A stretch of 64,000 nt of DNA from the NCBI RefSeq assembly GCF_030418315.1, contig NZ_JAUHPV010000001.1:434001-498000 (forward strand), written 5' to 3'. Below are positions 35,164 to 43,243 of the stretch, piece after piece. The position numbers and the translations under genes were made by a program. Source of the stretch: Demequina zhanjiangensis. GTDB taxonomy: Bacteria > Actinomycetota > Actinomycetes > Actinomycetales > Demequinaceae. Within the stretch, counting starts at the first letter, position 1, and every line of letters begins with the position of its first letter. The notes beneath the pieces were generated by a model that searched no databases, was not told the origin of the DNA, and saw nothing but the letters and a program-made list of their open reading frames with translations.

Positions 35164-36119
35164 GCGGCAACACGGTGGCGGTGCTCGTGGAGCACCGGGA
35201 CGGCGTCGTCGCGCAGCCGACGCTTGAGAACCTCACGCTTGCGCGCTCGCTGGGCGAGCCCGTCGCGGTGTGGCTCGGAGAGCCGCCGAGTGACGAGGCG
35301 TCCGCGACGCTGGGTGCGTATGGCGCCGGTGCGGTGCGCGTGGTCGAGCTCGGCGCGGCCGGACGCCTCCCGAAGGTGCGCGCCGCGGCCGTGGGCGCGG
35401 CGACGCCCGACGCCCCGGTCGTCCTCATGACGTCGACGTTCCTCAACAAGGAGGTCGCGACGCTGCTGGCGCTCGAGACCGGTGCGGGCGTCGTCGTCGA
35501 CGCGTCCGGAGCCGAGCTGGCCGACGGGCGGGTCGAGACCGAGCAGACGGTCTTCGCCGCCACCTGGAACATCCGCACCCGCGTCGTCTCGGAGCGGGCG
35601 ATCGTCGCGCTTCGACCCAACACGACCCAGGCCACCGAGGTCGACGGTGCGGGAGCCGCGACCGTCGAGACCGTCGTCTTCGAGGCGCCCGAGGTGCCGG
35701 AGCGGCTCGTCGCCGTCTCCGCCGTGGAGCGCGAGGAGGGCGTGCCGCTTGCGGAGGCCCGCGTCGTCGTCTCCGGCGGCCGTGGCACGAACGGCGACTA
35801 CGCCCTGGTGCGCGACCTCGCCGACGTGCTCGGAGGTGCGGTCGGCGCCACGCGCGACGCGACCGACGAGGGCTGGATCTCGCACGAGCACATGGTCGGC
35901 CAGACCGGCACGACGGTGACCCCCGCGCTGTACGTCGCATGCGGCATCTCCGGTGCGGTGCACCACCGCGGCGGCATGCAGGCGTCGGGCACGATCGTGG
36001 CCGTCAACATCGACCCGGACGCGCCGATCTTCGAGATCGCGGACCTGGGCATCGTCGGCGATCTGAACGACGTGCTTCCCCAGGCGATCGCGACGCTCCA
36101 GGAGCACAAGGGCGCCTGA
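35160..36119 (+). CDS. etfA: Electron transfer flavoprotein alpha subunit
   Basis: 319 residues. The N-terminal domain starts NTVAVLVEHRDGVVAQPTLE. The C-terminal FAD domain shows VVSGGRGTNGDYALVRDLADVLGGAVGATRDATDEGW, VGQTGTTVTPALYVACGISGAVHHRGGM and VNIDPDAPIFEIADLGIVGDL, all diagnostic of ETF alpha. Start and stop of the two subunits overlap (ATGA), giving equal synthesis. In many actinobacteria cysteine desulfurase and mnmA follow directly; here they are 9.5 kb away. Confidence 0.97.
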   Translation: MSGNTVAVLVEHRDGVVAQPTLENLTLARSLGEPVAVWLGEPPSDEASATLGAYGAGAVRVVELGAAGRLPKVRAAAVGAATPDAPVVLMTSTFLNKEVATLLALETGAGVVVDASGAELADGRVETEQTVFAATWNIRTRVVSERAIVALRPNTTQATEVDGAGAATVETVVFEAPEVPERLVAVSAVEREEGVPLAEARVVVSGGRGTNGDYALVRDLADVLGGAVGATRDATDEGWISHEHMVGQTGTTVTPALYVACGISGAVHHRGGMQASGTIVAVNIDPDAPIFEIADLGIVGDLNDVLPQAIATLQEHKGA

Positions 36120-36134
36120 CCGGTTCTGACGTGA

Positions 36135-36171
36135 CACGAGGGGCCCGACCGTCACGGTCGGGCCCCTCGTG
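36135..36171. terminator. Bidirectional terminator between etfA and the ArsP-like gene
   Basis: A perfect 17-bp stem, CACGAGGGGCCCGACCG and its complement, closed by a 3-nt loop (tca). It lies 16 nt after etfA and 18 nt before the end of the convergent permease gene. Confidence 0.9.
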
Positions 36172-36188
36172 CGTCTGCCGCAGGCGCG

Positions 36189-37463
36189 TCAGGTGAGCGC
36201 GTTCAGCAGGTAGCCGGCGCCGATGATGCCCACGGCGACCACGCCCACGAACGTCGCGAGCGTGCGGCGGTCCATCACCTTGCGGAGCATCAGCAGTTCA
36301 GGTGCGGAGAGCCCCACCACGGCCATGAGCATCGCGATGAGCGTCCCGATCGGCACGCCTGCGGCGTACAGCGGTGCGAGCAGGGGGACCGCGGTGGCCG
36401 TCGCCGAGTACAGAGGGATGCCGATGAGGGCGGCGGCGGGTACACCCCACCACTGCTCGCCGAGCTGCGCGATGAGCTCGGTCGGCACCCAGCCGTGCAC
36501 CACGGCGCCCAGCGCGATCGCGACGAGCACGAAGTGCCACAGCTTCCTCAGCGTCGTCCGGGCCTCCCGCACACCTGCGCGCAGGCGGTCGTCGAACGTC
36601 GGCCGGGGCGCCGCGGTGGCCATCGGCAGCAGCGTCGGCGCGGCGCGCTCCTCGCGGCGTCCGAGAGCGCCCATGAGCGCGCCCGTGCTGACGGCGATGG
36701 TCAGCCCGAGCACGAGGTAGGCGGCCGCGATGGCCGGGCCCACCATCGAGGCGAGCATCGCGAGCGCGATCTCGTTGACGAGCGGGCTGGACACGAGGAA
36801 CGTCATCCCGACGCCGACGGGCACGCCCGCCCGCGTCATGCCCACGTAGAGGGGGACCGAGGAGCAGGAGCAGAACGGGGTGATCGCGCCGAGGCCGGCG
36901 GCGAGGGCGTGACCGACTCCGCGTCGTCGACCGCTCAGCAGCCGTTGAACCCGGGAGGGGGTGAGCCAGGTGCCGAGGAAGCCGACGGCGAACACGATCG
37001 CGGCGATGAGCGCGAGGATCTTGCCCGACTCGTAGAGCGCGAAGTGGACGGCGCCGCCGGCGGCGGAGTCGAGGTCGAGGCCGAGCGCCGTGAGGAGGCG
37101 CGTCCAGGCCGGATCGGCGACCGTGATCAGTGCTGTCGCCCCGAGCGCGGCGGCCGCCACTCCCGCTCGGAGCCTCAGTGGGTCTGAGGGGTCTTCGGGC
37201 TCGCCTTCTGGAGTGCAGCAGGACGACGCAGGTGCGGGTGCGCTGTCGCAGCACGAGGCGACCGGTGGCGCGGTGTCGCAGCAGGTGCTCGTGCCTGCCT
37301 TCGCGGCGCTGGGCGACGGGCTTGCCGCGTGGGTGCGTGCCGATGAGGCCGACGGCGAGCTGGACGGCGACTGCGCGGCCGCCGTCGGCTGCTGTCGTGT
37401 CGAGGTGCCGTTCGGGGGCGGTGGTGTGGGTGCGCAGCAGGTCTGCGCGGAGGGTGAGGTCAC
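36189..37463 (-). CDS. ArsP/DUF318-family permease with four N-terminal Cys-Cys pairs
   Basis: 424 residues from GTG 37463. After a disordered Pro/Ser/Ala tail of about 90 residues come eight or more membrane helices. The family motif ITPFCSCSSVPLYVGMTRAG (CxC) is present, as in permeases that expel organic arsenicals. The tail contains Cys-Cys pairs at residues 9-10, 61-62, 71-72 and 82-83, the last three about ten residues apart, suggesting soft-metal or metalloid binding. Its GTG overlaps the stop of the upstream arsR-like gene by 4 bp, so both are one operon. The substrate could be As(III), methyl arsenicals or another thiophilic species. Confidence 0.85.
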   Translation of the reverse strand: MTSPSAQTCCAPTPPPPNGTSTRQQPTAAAQSPSSSPSASSARTHAASPSPSAAKAGTSTCCDTAPPVASCCDSAPAPASSCCTPEGEPEDPSDPLRLRAGVAAAALGATALITVADPAWTRLLTALGLDLDSAAGGAVHFALYESGKILALIAAIVFAVGFLGTWLTPSRVQRLLSGRRRGVGHALAAGLGAITPFCSCSSVPLYVGMTRAGVPVGVGMTFLVSSPLVNEIALAMLASMVGPAIAAAYLVLGLTIAVSTGALMGALGRREERAAPTLLPMATAAPRPTFDDRLRAGVREARTTLRKLWHFVLVAIALGAVVHGWVPTELIAQLGEQWWGVPAAALIGIPLYSATATAVPLLAPLYAAGVPIGTLIAMLMAVVGLSAPELLMLRKVMDRRTLATFVGVVAVGIIGAGYLLNALT

Positions 37464-37789
37464 GAGGGACTCCCGGTGTTGAAGGGAAGCGCGGCGGAGA
37501 GTCGGGCGGCGGCACCGTCGGCGACGCGGTAGTGGACCCACCGCCCGCGCCTCTCGGAGGTGACGAGGCCCGCATCCCGCAGCGTCTTGAGGTGGTAGCT
37601 GAGCAGGTTGCCCGCGATGGGGAGGACTGCCTGGATGTCGCAGACGCACTGCTCGCCCTCGCGGTCGAGGAAGCGCAGCACGCTGTACCGCAGCGGGTCG
37701 GCGACGGCGGCCAGGAGGGCCGTGTTCTCGACCGCGAGCGGTGCGGCGTCGTCTCGCGACGTCAGTTCAAGAGATGTTGAATCAACCAC
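37460..37789 (-). CDS. arsR: ArsR-family repressor with arsenic-type CVC box
   Basis: 109 residues from GTG 37789. The winged-helix core is ALLAAVADPLRYSVLRFLDREGEQ, CVCDIQAVLPIAGNLLSYHLKTLRDAGLVTSERRGRWVHYR. Cys48-Val-Cys50-Asp matches the ELCVCDL metalloid site of classical ArsR proteins, supporting As(III)/Sb(III) sensing. CATACT is 6 nt upstream of the GTG, so the mRNA may be leaderless. TTCAA-N6-TTGAA (37766-37781) lies over the first codons, with another TTGAA at 37792-37796, forming a likely operator. It is cotranscribed with the permease. Confidence 0.88.
   Translation of the reverse strand: MVDSTSLELTSRDDAAPLAVENTALLAAVADPLRYSVLRFLDREGEQCVCDIQAVLPIAGNLLSYHLKTLRDAGLVTSERRGRWVHYRVADGAAARLSAALPFNTGSPS
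37766..37781. promoter_or_regulatory. Probable ArsR operator
   Basis: The inverted repeat TTCAA-gagatg-TTGAA resembles known ArsR/SmtB-type operators and overlaps the first codons of the arsR gene itself, which would allow autorepression from a start-proximal site. Confidence 0.5.
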
Positions 37790-37933
37790 GATTGAAGTAT
37801 GCACACGTTTGCCAGGACGCGCAATGGGTCTCGACGTACCCTCGAAGGACAGGGGTCCGCGCGGCCTCGGCACCGACGAGGCCGTACCCGGACGTCGGAC
37901 GGCGACGATGCCGTCCGGGGAGGTGAGGCAGTC

Positions 37934-38872
37934 ATGGCCACTCAGCAGATGCACACGACCGAATGGAAGCGCTTCGGACCGTGGATCGACCCCGTCACGC
38001 GGGCCGAGGACGTGCCGCCGCTCTATCGCGACACCACGCTCGACCTCGACGCGGCCACACTGGTGCTCAAGGTGCCCCGCGACATCGAGCACCGCGACGC
38101 GAAGTCGGACATGGACCTCTACGACCACCTCGTCGTCATCGACGAGAAGGAGGTCACGGTCCTCACCAGGCATGGCATCGCAAGGGACGACGACAGGCCC
38201 CGAGGCTACGACACCGAGTCCATCGCGTTCGCCGACCTCATGGCGGTCCACGACTCCGTCAACCTCCTCCGTGGCGTCGTCACCCTCCACGGGCGCGACG
38301 GTCACGCGATCTCCATGCGGCACTCCGGCTCGCCGCGAGGAGGAGTCGGGAGGCTCACCGACCACCTGCGCGAGCAGCTCTCCTCGCTCACCCCGGGTCC
38401 CTGGGGTGACGCGTTCCTGTCGAAGGTCGACGGGATGGAGGCTGACCTCAGCGTGCTCCGCAGGCCCGGCGACGCGGGCGTCGCAGGAGCGCTCCAGGAC
38501 CTGCGCGCCGACCACCGCGACATCACCGCGTGGGCATGCCACGCCCACCGGCGGGTGTGGCCCGAGAATGCGGGATTCGGCCAGCGCGTCCAGCACGTGC
38601 TGTCCGCCGCGCACCTCCAGGGTGGTGTGCTCGCGGGCGACGACACGATGCTCGAGCTGCTGGGCCGCCACGAATGGCTGACCCGCGGCACTGTGCCTGC
38701 GCTGTCCTCGTCTCGGCTCACCATCCCGTTCGCGCGGATCGACGGCGTGGATGAGGAACCGCACCCCATCTACGGCGGCGCGGTCGTGCTCACCTTGCGG
38801 GCCGGCGGCAGCACCATGACGGCCGTCGTCCCCGAGGACGCGCCGATGCGGAGGTTGCTCACGGCGGTGTGA
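37934..38872 (+). CDS. Hypothetical protein
   Basis: 312 residues from ATG 37934, preceded by GGGGAGGTGAGG. No signal peptide, membrane helix or known catalytic motif was recognised. The N-terminal half (LVLKVPRDIEHRDAKSDMDLYDHLVVIDEKEVTVLTRHG) and the C-terminal half (LTIPFARIDGVDEEPHPIYGGAVVLTLRAGG) look like beta-rich domains flanking a helical, His/Trp-rich centre (ADHRDITAWACHAHRRVW). It is divergent from the arsR operon. An upstream in-frame ATG at 37799 is disfavoured because its N-terminal extension is very Arg-rich and overlaps the arsR promoter. Confidence 0.7.
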   Translation: MATQQMHTTEWKRFGPWIDPVTRAEDVPPLYRDTTLDLDAATLVLKVPRDIEHRDAKSDMDLYDHLVVIDEKEVTVLTRHGIARDDDRPRGYDTESIAFADLMAVHDSVNLLRGVVTLHGRDGHAISMRHSGSPRGGVGRLTDHLREQLSSLTPGPWGDAFLSKVDGMEADLSVLRRPGDAGVAGALQDLRADHRDITAWACHAHRRVWPENAGFGQRVQHVLSAAHLQGGVLAGDDTMLELLGRHEWLTRGTVPALSSSRLTIPFARIDGVDEEPHPIYGGAVVLTLRAGGSTMTAVVPEDAPMRRLLTAV

Positions 38873-39094
38873 CGCACGCCCTCCGAAGTCGCGCCTTCGC
38901 GTGAACGTTCCGCCGAGGACCCGGCGCCCGCGCCCAGCGAAGCCGTGATGCAGTCGCGCGTGCGAGTCCGCTGCGGCCACGGCCTGGGCGCGCTCCCGAT
39001 CCTGCCGCGACACCCGGTCACAGTTGGTCGATCTGCCAGGAAGAATTCACACGCTGTTTACGTGACTTACATTCCCCTCGCCACCTTCGGCGCA

Positions 39095-39100
39095 TAGGTT
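39095..39100 (+). promoter_or_regulatory. -10 element of the secreted nuclease gene
   Basis: TAGGTT lies 63 nt before the ATG. Upstream, at 39046-39075, TTCACAC, TTTACG and TTACAT occur about 10-11 nt apart, a loose resemblance to PhoP-box direct repeats. Confidence 0.35.
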
Positions 39101-39163
39101 GGAAAGGTCCTATTTCACCTGAACCGGACTAATCCCCCAGGGGTGGGGGCGTGGGAGGGAACC

Positions 39164-41944
39164 ATGCGCGTACGCGCTGCAGCGTCCGCGGCTGTCCTGG
39201 CGATGGGGGCGGCCACGGCCGTCGCCGTCCCGGCAGCGGCAGATGAGACCACCGAGCTGATCATCTCCGAGTACCTCGAAGGCAGCTCGCTCAACAAGGC
39301 GATCGAGATCTACAACGGCACCACGTCGGACGTGGATCTCGCGGCCGAGAGCTATGCGCTCGAGGTCTACTTCAACGGCAACACCGAGGTGGGCGCGAGC
39401 ATCGCGCTGACCGGCACCGTCGCGTCGGGCGACGTGTACGTCTTCGCTGACGACGGCGCGGGCGCCGAGATCCTCGCCGAGACCGACCAGACCACCACGT
39501 CGAGCCTGTTCAACGGCGACGACGCGATCGTCCTCACCCGCGACGGCGTCGTCGTGGACTCGTTCGGGCAGATCGGCGTCGACCCGGGCTCTGAATGGAC
39601 GGGCGGCGGAGCGAACGACACGCTTGAGCGTCTCCCCTCCGTGTGCGCGGGCGACACCGACCCGAGCGACGCGTTCGACGCGTCGGCCGAGTGGGAGAAC
39701 TACGGCACCGACGTCTTCAGCCTCCTCGGCTCGCACACCACCGACTGCGAGCTCGGCACCTACGCATCCTCGGGTGACGGCGGTGACGGCGGTGACGGTG
39801 GCGATGGCGGCGACGGAGGTGACGGCGGTGACGGCGGTGACGGCGGTGAGACCGAGGAGCCTGTGATCACGCCGATCTCCGAGATCCAGGGCTCCGGCTC
39901 CGCGACCTCGTTCGAGGGCACCGCCACGGTGCAGGGCGTCGTCGTCGGCGACTACCAGGGCCAGGGCGGCGACTACGAGCTGTCGGGCTTCTTCCTTCAG
40001 TCGCTCCCGGAGGACGCTGACGGCGACCCCGCCACGTCCGAGGGCATCTTCGTCTACAACTACTGGACCGACGTGGAGGTCGGCGACCTCGTCACGGTCA
40101 CCGGTTCCGTCTCGGAGCGCTTCGACCAGACGCAGATCACCGGAAGCGAGGTCGTCATCGACGGCACCGCGACCGTGGAGCCGACCGTCGTCGAGCTTCC
40201 GCAGCCGTCCGAGGACTACTTCGAGCGGTACGAGGGCATGCTCGTCACCTTCGAGCAGACGCTCACCGTCACCGACGTGTACGACCTCCTCAACTACGGC
40301 GAGGTCACGCTGTCCGCGGGCGGTCGCCTCATGAACCCGACCTCGGTCGCTGAGCCGGGCGCTGACGCACAGGCCGTCGCCGACGCGAACGCGCTCAACA
40401 TGCTCGTCATGGACGACGCGACCGCCTTCAGTGGCGACGACATCGTGTCCCTCCCGTACGGCATCGGCGGCGAGCCGACGACGGCCGAGAACCCGCTCCG
40501 CGCGGGCGCCACGGTCGGCGACCTCACCGGCGTCATCGGCTACAGCTTCGGCGACTGGCGCATCTACTCGCACCAGTCGCTCGCGGCCGACGGCGGCGAC
40601 AACACGGCGAACCTCGTCGACTCGAACCCCCGTCCCACGGCGGCCCCCGAGGTCGGCGACGCGGAGATCACGGTCGCGAGCTTCAACATGCTGAACTTCT
40701 TCGAGACGCTCGGCTACAACGCACCGCTCTGCGGCCCCACCGGGGACTCCAACTGCCGCGGCGCGTCGGACGAGGCTCAGTACCAGCTGCAGCTCGACAA
40801 GCACGTCGAGACGCTGAAGATGCTGGACGCGGACATCGTCGGCCTCATGGAGGTCGAGAACACGGTGGACGTCGAGGCGCTCGACGGACTCGTCGCGGCC
40901 CTCAACGCCGACCTCGGCGAGGACCGCTACGCGGTGCTCGACACGGGCCTCCTCGGCACCGATGTCATCAAGGTCGGGCTCGTCTACGACCAGACGACGG
41001 TCGCGCCGAGCGGCGACTTCGCCGTCCTCGACTCGAGCGTCGACCCGGCGTTCGATGACTCGCTCAACCGGCCCGCGCTGGCGCAGACCTTCACGGACCT
41101 GTCCGACGGCGAGTCCGTCACCGTGATCGTCAACCACCTCAAGTCGAAGAACTGCTACAACGAGGAGACGGGCGGCGACCTCGACACCGGTGACGGCGCG
41201 GGCTGCTACAACGAGACCCGCACCATCGCGGCGGAGGCGCTCGTCGACTGGGCGAACGACGACCCGACGGGCACCGGCGAGGAGCGGACCCTCATGATCG
41301 GCGACTACAACTCGTACGAGAAGGAGGACCCGATCGACGCGATCCTCGACGGCGGCTACACCAGCCTCGTCGGCGGCGACGACTACTCGTACGTCTACTT
41401 CGCCGAGTGGGGCCAGCTCGACTATGCGTTCGCCTCAGAGTCGCTGGCCGACGAGGTCACGGGTGCCGCGCACCTGCACCTCAACGCCGACGAGTCGTCC
41501 GACCTGCAGTACTACGGCGACTTCCCGCAGTGGGCGGAGGGCACCGCCTACCGCTCGTCCGACCACGACCCGGTGCTGGTGGGCCTCGCGCTTCAGCCCG
41601 AGCCTCCGTACTGCGCGGTCGAGTACATCACGCACTCGGCGTGGTTCACCGGCAAGAAGGGCGGCGGCTTCGTCTCGCAGGTGTGGGTCACCAACATCAG
41701 CGACGAGACCATCGATGGTTGGGACCTCTCCTGGTCCTGGGCCGGCGCTGAGCGGGTCACCCATGAGTGGCGCGTCGACATCGAGCAGGACGGCGCGGAC
41801 GTGACGGCGTCCAGCCTGTTCTACTCCGACAAGATCAAGCCGGGGAAGCGCCAGACCTTCGGGTTCCTCGGCACCCAGGAGGACGGAGTGACGGCTCCGA
41901 CGGAGTTCACACTCAACGGCCACTCGTGCGAGGTCGTCTCCTAG
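39164..41944 (+). CDS. Secreted endonuclease/exonuclease (ExeM/NucH-like) with lamin-tail domain and C-terminal CBM2
   Basis: 926 residues from ATG 39164 with GGGAGGGA upstream. A signal peptide ends near PAAADET (about 32). A lamin-tail domain follows (35-185, LIISEYLEGSSLNKAIEIYNG), then a linker of eight Asp-Gly-Gly units (205-230), an OB-like domain (235-330, SEIQGSG) and an endonuclease/exonuclease/phosphatase domain (501-804) with ASFNMLNFF, LMEVENT, VNHLKSKNC, GDYNSY and SSDHDPV. The C terminus (about 810-926) reads as a CBM2: Cys in PYCAVEY and NGHSCEV, QVWVTNISDETIDGWDLSWSW and FGFLG, closely similar in layout to the galactanase's CBM2. It probably degrades extracellular DNA while attached to plant polymer. 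Confidence 0.9.
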   Translation: MRVRAAASAAVLAMGAATAVAVPAAADETTELIISEYLEGSSLNKAIEIYNGTTSDVDLAAESYALEVYFNGNTEVGASIALTGTVASGDVYVFADDGAGAEILAETDQTTTSSLFNGDDAIVLTRDGVVVDSFGQIGVDPGSEWTGGGANDTLERLPSVCAGDTDPSDAFDASAEWENYGTDVFSLLGSHTTDCELGTYASSGDGGDGGDGGDGGDGGDGGDGGDGGETEEPVITPISEIQGSGSATSFEGTATVQGVVVGDYQGQGGDYELSGFFLQSLPEDADGDPATSEGIFVYNYWTDVEVGDLVTVTGSVSERFDQTQITGSEVVIDGTATVEPTVVELPQPSEDYFERYEGMLVTFEQTLTVTDVYDLLNYGEVTLSAGGRLMNPTSVAEPGADAQAVADANALNMLVMDDATAFSGDDIVSLPYGIGGEPTTAENPLRAGATVGDLTGVIGYSFGDWRIYSHQSLAADGGDNTANLVDSNPRPTAAPEVGDAEITVASFNMLNFFETLGYNAPLCGPTGDSNCRGASDEAQYQLQLDKHVETLKMLDADIVGLMEVENTVDVEALDGLVAALNADLGEDRYAVLDTGLLGTDVIKVGLVYDQTTVAPSGDFAVLDSSVDPAFDDSLNRPALAQTFTDLSDGESVTVIVNHLKSKNCYNEETGGDLDTGDGAGCYNETRTIAAEALVDWANDDPTGTGEERTLMIGDYNSYEKEDPIDAILDGGYTSLVGGDDYSYVYFAEWGQLDYAFASESLADEVTGAAHLHLNADESSDLQYYGDFPQWAEGTAYRSSDHDPVLVGLALQPEPPYCAVEYITHSAWFTGKKGGGFVSQVWVTNISDETIDGWDLSWSWAGAERVTHEWRVDIEQDGADVTASSLFYSDKIKPGKRQTFGFLGTQEDGVTAPTEFTLNGHSCEVVS
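39773..39844 (+). repeat. Eight 9-bp repeats encoding a (Gly-Asp-Gly)n linker
   Basis: Units of ggtgacggc and close variants encode the Asp/Gly linker between the lamin-tail and OB-like domains of the nuclease. Copy-number change would alter linker length without shifting the frame. Confidence 0.85.
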
Positions 41945-41980
41945 CAGGGCAACAGGCCCTCGCCAGGCGGGGGAAGCACG

Positions 41981-42019
41981 GTCAGGGGCTCGAGTCGACG
42001 GTCGGCTCGAGCCCCTGAC
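41981..42019. terminator. Terminator after the nuclease gene
   Basis: GTCAGGGGCTCGAG pairs perfectly with CTCGAGCCCCTGAC across an 11-nt loop, 37 nt past the stop. The following 100 bp up to the convergent SDR gene hold several degenerate copies of cgtcgggctgc but no gene. Confidence 0.85.
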
Positions 42020-42122
42020 GCGTCCCTCGGGCTGCCTCGTCCGTCGGGCTGCATGGTCCGTCGGACTGTCGACGCTGCCTCGCCAGTCGGGCCCGGCTCC
42101 CGAGTCTGGCGCGTCCGACTCG

Positions 42123-42953
42123 CTAGTCCGCCGGCCTGTCGACCGAGAGCGTCAGCTCCTCCCACTGGTCCACCTCCGCGCGGAAGCGGTCCAGCTTGGC
42201 GCGCGTCTGTGTGAGCGCGTGCGCGCCGGCGATGAAGTGCCGGGGCGGCTCGTCGGCGTCGACGAGGGTCAGCATCGCCTGGGCGAGCGCCTCTGGTGAT
42301 CCGGGCTGGTGGCCGGGCAGGGAGTGGATGCGGTCCCAGAAGGGTTCCATGACGGGCGCGTAGTCCGGCAGGATCTCCTCGTTCTTGGCTCCCGAGGGGA
42401 TCCACAGCGAGCGCACCGGGCCGGGCTCCACGAGGGTCACCTTGATGCCGAGGTGTTCCACCTCTGCGGCAAGCGCCTCCATGAAGCCGGACACGGCGAA
42501 CTTGGAGGCGCAGTAGTACCCGAGGCCGGCGGATCCGCGCACGCCCGCGACGGAGGAGATCGTGAGGATGTGCCCGCCGCGGTTCTTGCGGAGATGAGGG
42601 AGCAGCGCCGTGGTGACCTTGGCAGCACCCCAAAAGTTGGCGTCCATGACGGCGGCGGCGTCGTCCGGATCTGACTCCTCGATGGTGGAGAAGTAGCCGA
42701 TGCCGGCGTTGTTGACCAGCACGTCGATCTGGCCTGCGCGGTGGATGGCGGTGGATATCGCGGCGGCGACCGAGGCGTCGTCGGTGACGTCGAGCGCGAG
42801 CGGGATGACGGTCTCGGGGTGTGCGCCGACGAGGTCGTCAAGCGTCTCGGGTCGGCGCGCGGTGGCGACGACGGTGTGTCCGGCGGCGGCTGCGGCCTCT
42901 GCGGTCGCTCGTCCGATCCCTGTGGAGCAGCCGGTGATGAACCAGGTGGCCAT
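42123..42953 (-). CDS. Short-chain dehydrogenase/reductase (classical SDR)
   Basis: 276 residues. The NAD(P)-binding motif TGCSTGIG is at residues 7-14, VLVNNAGIGYF near 80, the catalytic Ser in ISSVAGVRGSAG and YYCASK (Tyr-x3-Lys) near 155. The extended C terminus (LPDYAPVMEPFWDRIHSLPGHQPGSPEALAQAML) is typical of the oxidoreductase group that includes YusZ-like proteins; the substrate is unknown. It is cytoplasmic. It stands alone between the nuclease terminator and the tyrosine-phosphatase gene, which is divergent from it. Confidence 0.88.
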   Translation of the reverse strand: MATWFITGCSTGIGRATAEAAAAAGHTVVATARRPETLDDLVGAHPETVIPLALDVTDDASVAAAISTAIHRAGQIDVLVNNAGIGYFSTIEESDPDDAAAVMDANFWGAAKVTTALLPHLRKNRGGHILTISSVAGVRGSAGLGYYCASKFAVSGFMEALAAEVEHLGIKVTLVEPGPVRSLWIPSGAKNEEILPDYAPVMEPFWDRIHSLPGHQPGSPEALAQAMLTLVDADEPPRHFIAGAHALTQTRAKLDRFRAEVDQWEELTLSVDRPAD

Positions 42954-43036
42954 GGGTCTCCCTTCCGCCGAGGGCGGGCCCGGCGCTGCTGGCCACGCTA
43001 CCCGCGCGGTCGCGCCCGCGACCGGGACGGTAGGCC

Positions 43037-43160
43037 GACGGGGCGTGACGGGGTGCGACTGGGTGCGACTGGGCGCGACGGGGTAGGACTGGGTGCGACG
43101 AGGGGGGACGGGGTGCGGCGGGCTGCAAAGGGCGCGACGAGGCGTGACTGGGCGCGAGGG
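43037..43160. repeat. 10-bp-period tandem repeat
   Basis: About twelve units of consensus gacKgggYgc run through the divergent gap between the SDR and phosphatase genes. The first six (43037-43096) keep exact 10-bp spacing; later ones vary by one base. The tract is not coding. Confidence 0.85.
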
Positions 43161-43243
43161 GCCGCGCCCCAGCTGGCGAGTGCAGAGATGTCGGGACCGT
43201 CGGCCGATTGTGCGGCGTGCTCGACACGTGGTGGACTCAGGTC

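Noticed and set aside
36135..36171. Riboswitch upstream of the convergent gene
   Set aside because: A simple perfect hairpin between converging stops is explained as a bidirectional terminator.
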